NCBI GenBank assembly: GCA_902806595.1
Contig: CADCXC010000038.1
Span: 1,426,001 to 1,490,000 of the forward strand
Source of the DNA: Pyrenopolyporus hunteri
Taxonomy: Eukaryota > Ascomycota > Sordariomycetes > Xylariales > Hypoxylaceae
Direction of reading: 5' to 3'
Length of the DNA: 64,000 nucleotides
A program made the position numbers and the translations under genes. Within the stretch, counting starts at the first letter, position 1. Every line of letters begins with the position of its first letter. Below the pieces are notes generated by a model. It did not search any database and had not been told where the DNA came from. It saw only the letters and a program-made list of their open reading frames with translations. This document shows, piece after piece, positions 1 through 11,827 of the stretch.

Positions 1-1317
1 GGGCTCCCTAATAATCGCCGAGGCGGTCGGCCGCAACGGACGGAACCGGGCGAGCCCTACGAAGAGTTGCTAAGTTCGTTCAGCTTTCCACGCATTTTTA
101 CTGTTTAAAGCAGCCCACCCGAGCATACGTAACAAATCAATATATCTACAAGAGACGAAAGGGGATTCGCTCTTGAATGTCATTTCCGCCGATGGACAGC
201 CGACAACAAGCCTGGCTAGGTACGTTTCTGAAAATGTAAGTTTCTCCTTTAGAGAGGATGATTGTGGGTTAGTTGTTAGTATTATTCCTTCAACTATTAC
301 CTCTACTAGAGTTGATTGGCTAGCATGACAGCCAAGCTTCCCAGATCTACGAGAACATCTACATTTGAGGTCCCTCCTTATTTTTGTTTCCTTCTTCCCC
401 GTCATTCCTTCGCCCTGTCCAACACAAATGTGATCTAGCGTGGTCCCAATGTCTTCGGATTTACCCCACGGCACCCGCCCACATTCATGCTCCCGTCCCT
501 ATTCCGCGTCCCGCTTGAGAAGCACCTCTACGCTAGAGCGCGGTTAGAGGCTAGGATGGGCAGATCCCATCTTGGTTGAGTTATGCAGATGCGAGTCATG
601 GAGATGAGCAGTACGGATCACCGGCTATATAAGTCTTGGCCAATGTTGAAGTATTGCCATTAACGTATTACGAATATCTGCATCCTGCGTCGCATTTCAT
701 AAATCATCTCCGGGCCTTGTCAGAATTTACGTCTTCCTTCGGCCTTTGAAGAACGACCGTGCCAAGCCAGGCCGAGCGTCTAAATAACCCGCCACGACCC
801 CAAAAATCCATTCAGATTTCTATCTTCGTATTTCGACGGTCGAAAATGGTTGGCCCTATTCGTGCCACCGCTGTACGCAGATATACCTAATAATACATAT
901 ACCTAAGAATATAAACAGCCCGGGACTCTGGGGGAGACATCACTTGTTAAAAACCCGTTATTAAACCGAGGCAGACGAGCCGCATCTTACGGAGTCCGCG
1001 CTCAGGGTGGATGGGAGATAAACCCTGTACGGGATAGATGTTAAAAAAAGAAGGGAGAAAAAAGTGGGAAATAGGAATCAACGATACATAATGCGCTTCG
1101 CCTAGAAAGCGAGGGGCCAGTTTCCGCTAACGAGGTTTCTAACGGTGCTCTGCACGTGCTCGAAGCGCATGAAGGACTCGGGTAAGGGGGAAAAAAAAAG
1201 TCTGGAAATAAAACTTAACGGCGGCCAAAGTCCTAAACTCGCGGCCACAAGCTATTCAGCTTGGGCAACGGTATAACGGCTGTTGATCCGCATATCAGGT
1301 TCGTCCGGTTTAGCACG
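1..1317. other. Intergenic, no supported gene
   Basis: I see no recognisable gene here. A 134-codon open frame on the minus strand (70-474) has no domain I recognise and may be chance. The stretch contains scattered TACCTA motifs and A-rich runs near 1040-1060 and 1190-1200. The left end is cut by the window. Confidence 0.5.
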
Positions 1318-2024
1318 TCAGCTCTTTTCCACCGGCCCCTTCACATTAAACAAGTTCAAGGCTAGGTCTGCCTTACGGATGGGCGAGTTCAAATGTGAGC
1401 TTGGGGCCTCCAGGTCCTCGAACGTGCGGTGACGGGAGGAGCACTCAAAGGCATAACCGTTTCGCGCCTCTGTTGTGACCTCGTACATCAATGAGGCTTG
1501 CGCCCCGGCCAAGTTCTCGAAAATCAATTCTGTCGGGTCCTTGGCTCGTATTACCTGGTACAGCCCGTCGCGGCTCAGGGACGGCGCTCGTGGGCATCAC
1601 CCCGCTTTGAGATGGCACGCGATGCCTGTCGCCGTGGTGTAAGCAGGCCTTACAATGGGGACAGGCGAACTCGGTGCCGCGGTGGATGCGCGAGTTCAGG
1701 TGCTGCGGCCCTTTCGTTAGGGGGAAATAAACCAATAAACCAATAAATCTAGGCTTGCCTATGTGGACACCTAGGTTGGTATGGGCTGTTTAGCCTTACT
1801 ATCTTGATATTGTTGTATCTTTGAAACGTCCGGCTGCAATCGGAGCACCATAAATGGTTGTTAACCTCATGTTCGCGGAGTTCGCTTTTAGTTTCGTAGG
1901 TCATGTCACACCAGCTGCATTCATAATGGTGGCCCTGCGTGCGGATGTGTTGTCGACGAGAAGCCCACGAGTCGAAGCACCTACTGCAGGATTCGCACCC
2001 CACTCCATCGCGCTTTTCTCCCAC
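1318..2024 (-). pseudogene. C2H2 zinc-finger protein, broken by a frameshift and a stop
   Basis: Reading from an ATG at 2024, the first exon holds three C2H2-type fingers (CESCSRCF..., ECSWCDMTY..., WCSDCSRTF...), a spacing seen in fungal zinc-finger proteins that probably bind nucleic acid. A 97-nt intron (1799-1703: GTAAGG donor, CTAAC branch, CAG acceptor) joins the third finger to HLNSRIHRG. The fourth finger (FACPHCKAC) then loses frame at about 1641-1642, where one base appears to be missing. In the shifted frame the sequence continues as the rest of the finger but meets a TGA at 1597-1599. Beyond the stop it stays open to 1318 with a plausible C-terminal tail. Two lesions in an otherwise readable gene suggest a recent pseudogene. 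An assembly error could explain the frameshift, but it would not explain the stop as easily. An upstream ATG at 2083 is in another frame. Confidence 0.72.
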
Positions 2025-4017
2025 GGTGAGAGATGGCCTCTGGAGTGAAGTTGGTTACGAGGGTTGATTTCGGGTATAATCATGAGTTGATGGGTCAGAC
2101 GAGAGCCGCGTTTTCGTTCGACTCACCTAGCCTACCAATTTTAGGTGTGCATATGAGTAGGAGATGTGTAGATGAAAGGTAAGTGGCGTAGGTAGGTAAG
2201 TAGATTGGTAAGGTGAGTAGGTGGGCAGGTAAGTGAATCAATACCTAATATTTCAGCAGTTGGATAGACGAAAAGGAAAGGAAAGGAGGGGTACGTGCAT
2301 AGCTTTGATCATACAGGTATCAAAATCATAAAGCGATTAGACCTATCTCCATAGAAGTCGCTTGCAAGAATTTCGCCCATATTCTAAACCTTACCGTCGA
2401 TAGCTGACAACCACGACCCAGCAATCAGGTAGTTACACGGAATTGGCCCTCGCTGACGAGTTGAAGAAGAGGTAGGTGCCCCAGATTATAATAGATTTCC
2501 ACTAGATTTATAATGAGTTACTTGAGCTTTACCTATTCTTCCCCATGTAAGTCTAATACGAACAGCCACGAGATACGTGCTCCTAAAAAAAAAAAAAACT
2601 TCGAGTTGCAGGCGCTTCCCCATCTACAGAGCACCGCATCAAATCTGTGACACCTTGATATCTCTTTTTGCTGAAATGAATTCAAGGAAAAGCGAAAAAG
2701 TCGATAGGGTTTCCGTGCACATTCCCTTCAGCTACCAAACCGAAGCAATCCCCAGCTCCTGCATCAAGCATATGTAAATCTGACGTATGTCCCTGATACG
2801 CCTTACATAAGTCACTTATGTAGATGCCTGGGTAGATTAAACAGGCGAGCTAGTCCCGTACGACTTAATAGGCTCTAATTTAGGTCCTGCACTATAGACG
2901 GACAGTTCCGAGGAAGGGCAATAGGGATCATCGGCTCGGACGTTCGAGAAATGTTCTTCGACAAGGTTATAAATTAATATCTTGATCTACATCTAGGTAA
3001 TCTACAGTACATAGGTATGTAATAGGTATATACATACCTAGGTAATTACAGTGACCTTCACAAGGACAATCATTATGAAGCAACAAACGGCTTGAAACAA
3101 TATAACGTTTCCAGGACTCATAATATTGGTATGGGCGCATTTCTATTTCGTTTCCTTAAGACACTGGCGTTGTGTTCCTCTAGGTGTACATTAGCAATAA
3201 AGAGACGTACCTATATAGGTACCTGGGTAAAATATGAAAATGAGGGAGAGACCACGCCGCCCAAATAGGTATGCACTATTCAACGACCTAAACCGAAAAG
3301 TTAGCTATGGGGATACCTGATAAGAATCCATTGGTTACCAGGCTTCCGGGAATATATACCATGCTCATACGATATGTCTCTTGTAATATCCGATGAGTTA
3401 CACACGTGTTAAGCAACATGGAACTACGTAGCTAGGGTATGCAAAGAAAAGAGAAAAGTGTGATAGCCAAGAAAATGTGACAGGTGCCAGCGATCTACGA
3501 GACGAAGAAGGGAAAGGGGGTTCCGACCTAGGAGGAAAAATTACTACTCGATCGGGGAAAGTCGAGATCCTTCGCGAATAGTGAGGCGAACGAAGTTCCA
3601 AGGCTGTTGCGCGGAACGGTGGCATCGAGCGCCCAAGACGATCCCCAACGCGCATGAACCCTCCATCACCTGACTCCGCATCATTGGTTACCATTCGGAT
3701 GGTGCGGCTGGGCGGTTCTGTATTGCTGACGTCTACATACATAGGTAGGTAGGGTATTGTACCGGTAAGATGTTTGACGGAATTCTTATATACCTACCTA
3801 CCTTTCCATGCCTGGCCCCTCGTCAATGGGCAGGTTAGGAGGCCGGGTCGATCTCTTAACCCAATCATTCAAACCCCGAAATTCCGATAGACGCCGAGTA
3901 TTACACCACCATACTCAAAACGCCGAATGTATTATACTTACATGTAATGGGATCAAACGGCCAATATGTAGGTATCTACACGAAAGGCACACGAAAGGCA
4001 CACGATCACGCCCCACG
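2025..4017. other. Intergenic region with TAGG/CCTA microsatellite fragments
   Basis: No supported gene. There is a 14-base poly-A run at 2585-2598 and many short GTAGGTA/TACCTAC runs, for example around 2190-2235, 2995-3045 and 3740-3800. A 114-codon minus-strand frame (3398-3742) and a 129-codon plus-strand frame (3808-4197) show no recognisable domain. The second overlaps the real gene on the opposite strand. Confidence 0.5.
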
Positions 4018-7000
4018 CTAGTGGTGCCCAAGGCTCGTGGCCCCGCTGCCGAAAATCTTATCCCACCTCTTTTCCTTGTCCCAGACGATAGCGCCGTCGC
4101 TCTTGCGCTTGAAGTACATGATACGATGTTCCGGTATGAATTCCTCGTGCGTCGTCTCCGACTTCCACGAGTCCACGGGCCTCTCCATCACCCCTGAAAA
4201 GCGATCTTCGTAGCCGACTATATGGTCGCTGCTGTCCATTGCTCGGTCCCACCGTAGCCTGTTCAGAACGTCGCCAGCCGATCGCAGTTTTCCTTCGTAC
4301 GCTGGCCTCTCAGGTAGACGGGTCGTCCCCTCTTTCTTCGTTGGCTGCTCCCTGCGTTCGTCTGCTTCCATGGACGCCCAAAACTCCGAGTCCCCTAAAT
4401 CGTCGTCCTCGGCTTCGACCGTGTACTTACTCCAGTCGCGATCGTCGAGTCGTAGCCTTGTGGCTTCGGCCCGTGAGATTATTTCTACTCCCGCCCACGA
4501 TGACTTAGGATCAAAATAATCGGGGTTGCCGCTGATCCGGTCTTCGAACTTCTGTAAGGCGGCTCGTATAGGCCCTAATTCGGCTTCGATTTCTTTCTTG
4601 CTCATCGTCTGGCCGTGATATTTCTCTATGTCTAAGCCGATGAGATAGTGGCCTTCGTATTCCTTGTCTTCTTCAGAGGCGTCCTGGCTTACGAAACGCG
4701 CCGGCCAAATTCTCATATGTACGCCGGGCACTTTGCCGAGGTCTGTTTTTGTTTTAGTATTGCATTGACTTCAAAGGGCTGGTATACCTAGGTAGTGAAC
4801 TGACCGGCTAAAATCAAGGCACACCTTGTCTCTAGCCAGCACAGGGTATTGTTGACCATTGCTAGAGGCACGCCCCAGAACCGAGTCGTAATCTTGATAT
4901 ATCTCGTGTAGGTGCCTAAGAACTCTACTGCCGTCGTATTTTCGCCGAAGAAACGCGGCCACGATACATCGTCTTTCGATAGCACTTCATCGGCGAGCTT
5001 TAATTCCTTGGAAATGGTGTGAACTGTAGAAACGGATGCAGTCTGCGCCGTATTTAGGCGGGGTCCGTGAAAGCCAAGGATAACCATAGCTTCCCGTGCG
5101 GTTCTCACATAGCTTACACGCTTGTGGAAGAAAGGGTCGAAGACGATAGCTTTCTCCCAATCGAAGCCCGCATAATGATGATAGAAGGTTGTTAAAATGG
5201 TTGGCGCAGATATGGGAGTGCCTTCGAGTATCAACAGCTTACATACTCGCGATAATAGTATAGATATCTGAATGCCACTGAGATACCCGAATTGCGCACC
5301 GTAAACACCACGCCGTTTCGCCCAGCACTTAACTGCGTGATACGAGAGCCTAAAAGCAGAAAGATCTGGGATCGTACGTCGGAGATAACAGAGATCGCGT
5401 AGAGGTTTCAGCGTCGCTAGGATATTCGGTGGCAATTTGAAGACGGGATCGGTTGAAGGTAAGCTCAACACGGCCGGCCATTTCTCAATAATGGATCCTG
5501 CGGGACAATATTGTAAGTCTACCCTAATATGTCCAACTTCTAACTCAAGCTTCGCGTCCGAGTATGCGTCAACTCGTCGAAGAATCTTGACACCTCTCTG
5601 AGAGGCTTTGCGGAGCCGCTGAATGGCCAATGCGAAGAAGGTCTTCGAACTAATGGGCCCGATACAGAGGCAGTTGATGTCTGACGATGCGGTCCAGACC
5701 CCGAGTCCATAGGACCCGACGGGTACAATTACAGAAGCCGGGAGACCGCGGGTACGGTTATCCTCGCCCTGTAATATGACTTCCTTGAGTAAGTCGAGCA
5801 CGGATTCTCTCGTCGCGATATCCATATCGGGGGGGAACACCGATTGCTCCGAGAGATAGGCCGCGAGTCGACGAGTATTAGCCAGAGTGGGTGGTGCTCG
5901 CTTGGCTTCTAGCCGGGCAGCATTGTTACCGCCAGACGGCTGAATCGGTCCCTCTACGGAGAATTGAAACCGACTTCTGATTCCCCAATGGTCGCTACCA
6001 TACGACATTTGTCTTCTTGGAAAACTGTCGTTCGTCGTACCCATATCAATGCTAGCCTGCAGTGCTCCCATGTTTCTACCGAACACGGTGAAATCTGTTG
6101 CAGTGAAGTATCCTTTTCTGAATAAAATCCTATCATAGCGCTGAGGTCTCGCGTCGAATCCGTCGTGTGCGGTATCGTTGGCAAGGTAGTTGGATATTGG
6201 GTCGAAAGTAGCGCCTTGTTCGCCTCCTAAAGCTTTGCTGAAATCCTGTTGAGCCTGATCTGGCTCCAATGGGTCACCATTCTGTATAGTCGTGGAAGCC
6301 CAAGCGTCCGCCAAACCCGCCTCCACGAGCATTTCCTCGAGCGCGCTCAACGTATCCCTACTGCGTCTTGAGATTTGCTTCCCCTCGATTGCTGTTTCGA
6401 TGGAATACACGCTAGTTGGGATATTGAGAGTGCCAGCTACTATCCAAGGGTTTCGAGGGTGTGCCTCAGAAAGGTACTTGAGAATAGACTGTAACTCTTG
6501 TCTTTTCTTTTCAACGGTCCCATTCGTGAGACTCGGCGTGAGGTGGACGGCGGATATGATGACCGGTATGAGGCGCTTCCCATCAGCCCTTCCGAAATTG
6601 CTGAGTTGCACAATTACTGAAGTCCTGGAACTACTTGTGGGTGAGAACGGGTCCCAAGTAAAAGGCCATTTACTCAATACTACAACATTCGAGTAGTCTG
6701 GCAGCGGTTCAATGTCCGGTTGATCAGGAGGGCCGTTTGAAATGAATTGATAGCTCTTGTAAATCCTCTCGTCCCTGCAAAGATATGAGAGGAAATCATC
6801 CGTGACATCCTCAAGGATCAGGACATCTGCTAGAGCAGGGCTATCCAGTAAGTTCTGAATTATAATTGGATATCGAGCTCGCGTGGGAGGATATTCAGAT
6901 TCCGCTTTAATATTATAGCTTGAAATAGATAGAGAGCCCTGAGGTTGTGCCGTCGTTTCGTCAATATGGCTTTGTCGTTGTCGTACCCATCTGTTCTCGG

Positions 7001-7733
7001 TAGGGGAGAGCGAATATGGGGTATGGGTAAGCGGCCGGAGTTCCGGAATGGCATCTTGCGAATTATCCATAGGAATATTTGTCCCGTCATCTGTGTAGAG
7101 GTTAATAGGATTTTGCATAGTCCGTAGCGTCAGAGAGGTGAGGTCGATTACTCCCCACACTTTCATCTGACTAGAAAGACCGTGGTCGATCCGGGCCCTG
7201 TCCCTGTCTCGGACCAGAATATAAATACTGTCAAGTTTCCACTGAAGTGCAGGTAGAAGTTGAAGCTTTTGCAGCGTATGCCTGTGAAACGGGGGACTTA
7301 TATCTGTTTTCTGCCCAACAGTCATATGCATTTGAGAGTCATCCCAGTCCTGTCCTAGTGACTGCAGGATGATCTTCCTCAGATCCACCAGCTTCGACGC
7401 GCGTACTGTATCTTTATCATGTATGAAATATGTAGTCTTCTTCTTGCCGGCGAAGAAGCCTGCAGCGTCTAGCCTTATATCTAGCCGTGGATCCCATTCT
7501 AGCGTCCGGAGTTGCGAGAGGATTGACTCCGAGGCGTTTAGTAGGTTATGTGCTGGAACGAATGGGTACACAAGGTTGATATGCGGTGGCCATTTCTTGT
7601 ATGCCGGGTCGTGAATTGTTCTCAAGTTGTCCACGGCTGCCCATAAATGCTTTGGTGGGATTAGGCATAGTGCTGTGTCGTAAGTCCTACTCGAACCGAG
7701 CGGAGATTGTGGCGTGGTCGTTGAATCCGCCAT
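4018..7733 (-). CDS. 2H phosphoesterase / EEP nuclease-like / nucleotidyltransferase / MJ1316 fusion protein
   Basis: Two exons (7733-4805 and 4742-4018) separated by a 62-nt intron (GTCAGT..CAG) give 1,217 residues. The junction restores the readable text LADLGKVPGVHMRIWPARF. Domains in order: a 2H/2'-5' RNA ligase-like phosphoesterase (about 15-200) with both HxN/T motifs (HINL at 51, HMTV at 136); an endonuclease/exonuclease/phosphatase-like domain (about 268-590) with N274, E308, H397 and the terminal SDH at 580-582; a poly(A) polymerase/OAS-type nucleotidyltransferase (about 650-975) with GSYG at 673 and D685, D739; and an MJ1316 (DUF504) domain near 1130-1208. MJ1316 is known as a predicted RNA cyclic-phosphate end-recognition module, and this domain set suggests RNA end processing or repair (inference). 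Two expected acidic residues look changed: the EEP GDxN motif reads GTLN (434-437), and the nucleotidyltransferase DxD reads DIN (685-687). Some of the activities may therefore be lost. Start is the first in-frame ATG. Confidence 0.88.
4743..4804 (-). other. Intron of the MJ1316 fusion gene
   Basis: A 62-nt intron with donor GTCAGT and acceptor AAACAG. Without splicing, exon 1 runs into TAG after ...AGQFTT. Splicing at this phase-1 junction produces an Asp codon and continues directly into the LGKVPGVH segment, which has no ATG of its own at its beginning. Confidence 0.8.
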
Positions 7734-9873
7734 GGCTTTTGTGCTTCGGTTCGTCTTAAGGGAATGTTCCGGTGTAGGAATAACGGGATATTAACTACCT
7801 ATGTATCGAGATAGTACTTTCAGGCCTATTGACGATTATAAACCGCTAAGGAACCGAATCAATAGAGTATAGTATACACGGAGGGGTATTAGAGTAATAT
7901 AGGTATCTTGGTTCTGAAGAGTGGTGTAAAGTGGTGATGCTCTAGCGGCGTAGAAGTATCTCTAGTGCTGTAATTGGGGGATGCGCCACTGGACTACTCG
8001 TTACGAGTAGTGCTTTTAGTTGATTTCGTGGGTACCTGCTTACTTACCTACTGTCTATCTGGGCATTTACCTTATATACCACCTACGTAAACGAGATCCA
8101 AGTATAATCTCCCATGTTTACTTAACTACCTACTTAGGTAACTTGAATTAATTCGACATTCTTACTAACATTAGTCCCCCAGTTCTTCATTGAAATCGGG
8201 AGTGACTGTTTAAAGATCCTCGGCGTGAGTCAACTGCTGAGCACTGCGCCCCTCCTTAAAGAGTCAGAGCAGTATGCGACCTACATACCGTGCCTAAGTT
8301 GCAGGCGAGTAGCCCCAATAGTGGGTTCGCTAAACAGCGCCCCGGCTTTCTTCTGGAGATTAGGTAGGTACCTATTGCTTTATACCTAAGCTGCCTAGAC
8401 GGGACATGGGCCATTTATGGAGGCTTTTTACGACGTCGCGAAGATTGTATGCTATGTTCTAACCAACAGGATATTCCGCTTATCTAAGACATTAAGAAGA
8501 GGATTATGACGGTATTGAGCTTTAATCGACTTGCCTATTTTCGCGTCTTTCAATGGACAGGCGCAAGGGTCTTCAACGTTGGATCTTCGTTAAAGTGTCT
8601 AGGTACCTAATAGGGGAGTTCAGTCGCAGAGTTCCATTATGCTACTTATATGGGGATAAGTAGGGGTATTATACCAGCTGCGATACGCAGCGCGCAACCC
8701 CACCGTTACGTTCCGCGGAGCCCTATTCTAGGGGTACAGGCACTAATATGTAGGCTGATTGAGGGTCTCGTATTCCGTACGTAGAGCTTCCCCTCAATTT
8801 AATCAGGGACGAAAATGGATAATCAAATAAGATCTATACGTGTATTGGGAATCGAGACCTGCTGTCTTCTATGCTGCTTTCTTCCTTTGTTCTTTTAATA
8901 TTCTATTCTGCCCTTGCTAATTTATTTCTCCTCCCTCCCACCTGGATTCTTACTAGGATAAGTGTATACCTGGTATCTGAGTCTGTGAAGTTATCCGTCA
9001 ACCCGAAGAATGGGTAGTCTAAACGTGTGATCTTGGTTTTAATAATTTCCGTAACTAACTGACTGGCCTGGTGCTAGTTGAGCTATAGACCCCAGGAGTG
9101 GCTGATTACATCGGTACCTACCTACCTGTCTATCTGCCAGGCTACTCATACACTATAGTATAACTATAGTCTAATACGTTCCAGCTTGAACAAGCTATAA
9201 GCTGGTACTACATTACCTACCTTATATATTAACTATCCAAGTACTTATATCTATTTCAGGAAGATACATTTCAACTCCGAAATATCAACTCACCCGACAC
9301 TGCACGCCCAGTCTTCCTGCTTGCCTCTACCTCACTCGCCTTGCCGGGGCTCCTTACGTATTGCCACGTGTGCGGGGGGTGTGTATTCTTGGGATTTGCT
9401 TTATTTGGCTTCTGGAAACTCCTGCGAACTCGGAAACGTGCGCGGATATTTTGATGAAGCCATGTGAGATTGTGTGATCCGGCACTTTGCCATGTGCCTC
9501 CCCTCCCCGCAATCCTGTCATTGGCTGGCTAAGCAAGATGCCTGAATGAGGACGACGCTCTTCGATATTGAACTATAAATCTTGATACCTTCTTAAGGTT
9601 CATCCGTTTCCATCTTGGATTCTCCCATCGATTCGGAGAGCCATCCCGCCCTCCGAGGCCTTCTATATTCATTAGGATGAAGGCCATCTCAGCCTGCTCG
9701 CCATGCTTCCTGGAACGGGTTGAGATCGGTTCCCTTCCGGTGATGCTATGGTTGAGAAGTCGACCTGGGTTTATAAAAGCTCTATGGGAATGAACATGTC
9801 ATTGCTGGTCTTTCTCTACGATGCTGCCCCCTAGCCTATACCCCGTTATAGTTCTAGCCACTAGACTGTCAGT
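7734..9873. other. Divergent intergenic region between the MJ1316 fusion gene and the rhodopsin-domain gene
   Basis: About 2.1 kb between two divergently transcribed genes, so it must hold both promoters. No recognisable coding sequence or tRNA is seen. It contains repeated TACCTAC/TAGGTA elements (8040-8150, 8365-8400, 8598-8610, 9116-9130) and an AT-rich pseudo-palindromic stretch near 9150-9180. Confidence 0.5.
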
Positions 9874-11367
9874 ATGAACTCGTCGGTTGACGATCTAGCC
9901 TTACCCCATGATGATAGAGCCAATGTGCTCATCGGTGCTGTATGTCTCGTGTGTACCGTAGCTACCGTTGCGGTGGGGTTTCGGGTTTACACTCGTTCTT
10001 TTATGCTCAAGCAACTTGGAATCGATGACTATTTGGCGTTAATTGCATGGGTCAGTAAATCAAGGCTGGACTTCACTTACATGCGAGGGCTGACTTGGCT
10101 CGGTATCTTCAGGCCTTCGCTTTAGCAACCGGAATTTCTCAATGTACGAGTGAGTACCTACATATCCGATAGCGAGCTCTGATGTGGGCTCGGCAGCTTC
10201 TTACGGCTCATAGACACACGGAACGGGTTGGGCAAGCATGTCTGGGATCTGGCTAGCGATGTGCAGCGCAGTAATTATTTGAAGGTCCGCGATCTACCAC
10301 TCTCACCTCCAATTCCTGGTGCTGACAAGTAGATATGCCAGGGGTTTTACGTCTCTATTACACTTTACAATACCGGGCTCATGTTCGTGAAACTGGCTTT
10401 CTTGACGCAATACTACCGCGTGCTTGCGATCAAGAAGATGCGCACGATATTGATTGTCGCTATGATTATCATTGGGTGTTGGTCCCTTTCTCAAGTCGTT
10501 GTTGGCATCTTCATCTGCGACCCAATCTCGGGGTTTTGGGAGAAATCGAAAGACTCCACATGCATACCGAACTTCCCTCAATGGTATATAAACGCGGGGG
10601 GAAACATCGCAACGGATATCGCTATCTTTGTGCTACCGTTGCCAGTTCTCAGGCATCTACATCTACCCAAGCCGCAGCGTCTCGTCCTTATCGGTATCTT
10701 CAGTTTCGGTTTCTTGTGGGTTTTCCAGTCCATAGGCGTTGTTTGCACACGACCGGGCTAATGTGTAACAAGCACCTGCGCTATTTCCGTCATTCGCATC
10801 AAGTTTCTCCAGTTGGGAGGCGATTTCTCGTACGAGAATGTTGAGGGATCGAGCTGGTCCATTACCGAATTATGTTCCGGTGTTACTTGCGTATGCCTGC
10901 CCACTCTGCGACCTCTGGTCTCTAAATGGGTTCCTTCTCTCTCGAATCGTCTGCACAAGACAACGAGAAATTCGTGCCTGGTCGGTGTAGAGAAAGAGAG
11001 TAGACATATGCGTGGTAACTCCGATGCTAGCAACTTATTGAACAGGAGGGGCAAGGATGAATTTTTCTATTACTTCGGTATAGAAGCGCGCTTAAGCGAT
11101 AGCGGCAGCGGCTCGGAGGGGCAGGGAGAGGTCGAGGGGCCCCGGGAGAGCCTATTCGGTCGGGAGGCGAATTCGCCAATCCCTCCAGCGCAAGCTCATA
11201 TCGCGTCTCATACCCCTCGCGGGTCGACACCCTCTTATAGTTGGTTGGAGTCGTCCGTCACGACGGAGATTGGCACAGGCGGCATAAGCCGCCCCCATAA
11301 CCCTAACAGGCATCTCTCCGCTACCGCTATTCAAGTGCAGCGCGATGTTGTAATGGAGAAAGTATAG
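9874..11367 (+). CDS. Fungal rhodopsin-domain (PTH11/SAT4-like) integral membrane protein
   Basis: Five exons (9874-10050, 10113-10149, 10214-10284, 10333-10715, 10773-11367) give 420 residues. The joins restore the family's text: DDYLALIAW|AFALATGISQC, NTRNGLGKHVWD, FYVSITLYNTGLMFVKLAFL, GFFTCAISVIRIKFLQ. Several hydrophobic helices are visible, beginning with residues 18-36. The Arg/Tyr-rich GFRVYTRSF, the LTQYYRV loop and the DPISGFW segment are typical of the fungal seven-helix group that Pfam calls rhodopsin domain, fungal. The protein should sit in the plasma membrane and may act as a receptor. Relatives include Magnaporthe Pth11, but no CFEM cysteine domain is seen here. The C-terminal 150 residues are hydrophilic and Ser/Gly/Pro-rich, probably a cytoplasmic tail. 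Donor of intron 3 (GTCCGC) is weak, so that junction is the least certain. Ligand and role cannot be read from the sequence. Confidence 0.85.
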
Positions 11368-11827
11368 TTGTATTGAGTTAATGCAAACGGGGTGCGTGTA
11401 GTTTGTTCTTGGCACATAGACAGGATCGACGCTGTTTGGTGGTATGCGATGCTACGGAGCATAGTTTCAGATAAGGCGGTGCCGGTTAGTTGGCGTCGTT
11501 CAGAAAGTCATGTCGATAGATGAGCCCACCCCTTAGGATTCTATCACCATCGACAAATGTATATGTTATGCTCGTTTAGAGGGGTAGCATACTAAGAGGC
11601 TACTACAGCGATTTCGATGCGAATAGAAGACGGGTACTGTGCGCTTGGCTAGGAACCATCGGGGCACTAGACTGATTCTTGACTTAGACGGTGCGTTTCT
11701 GCACACTCTAGTTAGATTCCTGAAGCAATAGTTACTAGAAAACTACTATACACCCTGGGTATCTCAATAGTAATCCATCCCGTCCATGATTCTAATGTAA
11801 GGCTGAAAACACTGCCATGATAAACTT
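11368..11827. other. Convergent 3' intergenic region
   Basis: About 460 bases between the 3' ends of two converging genes. I see no coding sequence, and no terminator or polyadenylation signal that I could place with confidence. Confidence 0.4.

Noticed and set aside
70..474. 134-codon minus-strand open frame
   Set aside because: No domain, signal or recognisable composition, and no neighbouring exon that it joins. It could be real, but I cannot support it.
3398..3742. 114-codon minus-strand open frame
   Set aside because: Ends in repetitive TAGGTA sequence and has no recognisable domain.
4771..4962. Alternative minus-strand frame at the end of the large fusion gene
   Set aside because: The main frame plus a 62-nt intron gives a better continuous protein, so this is a shadow frame.
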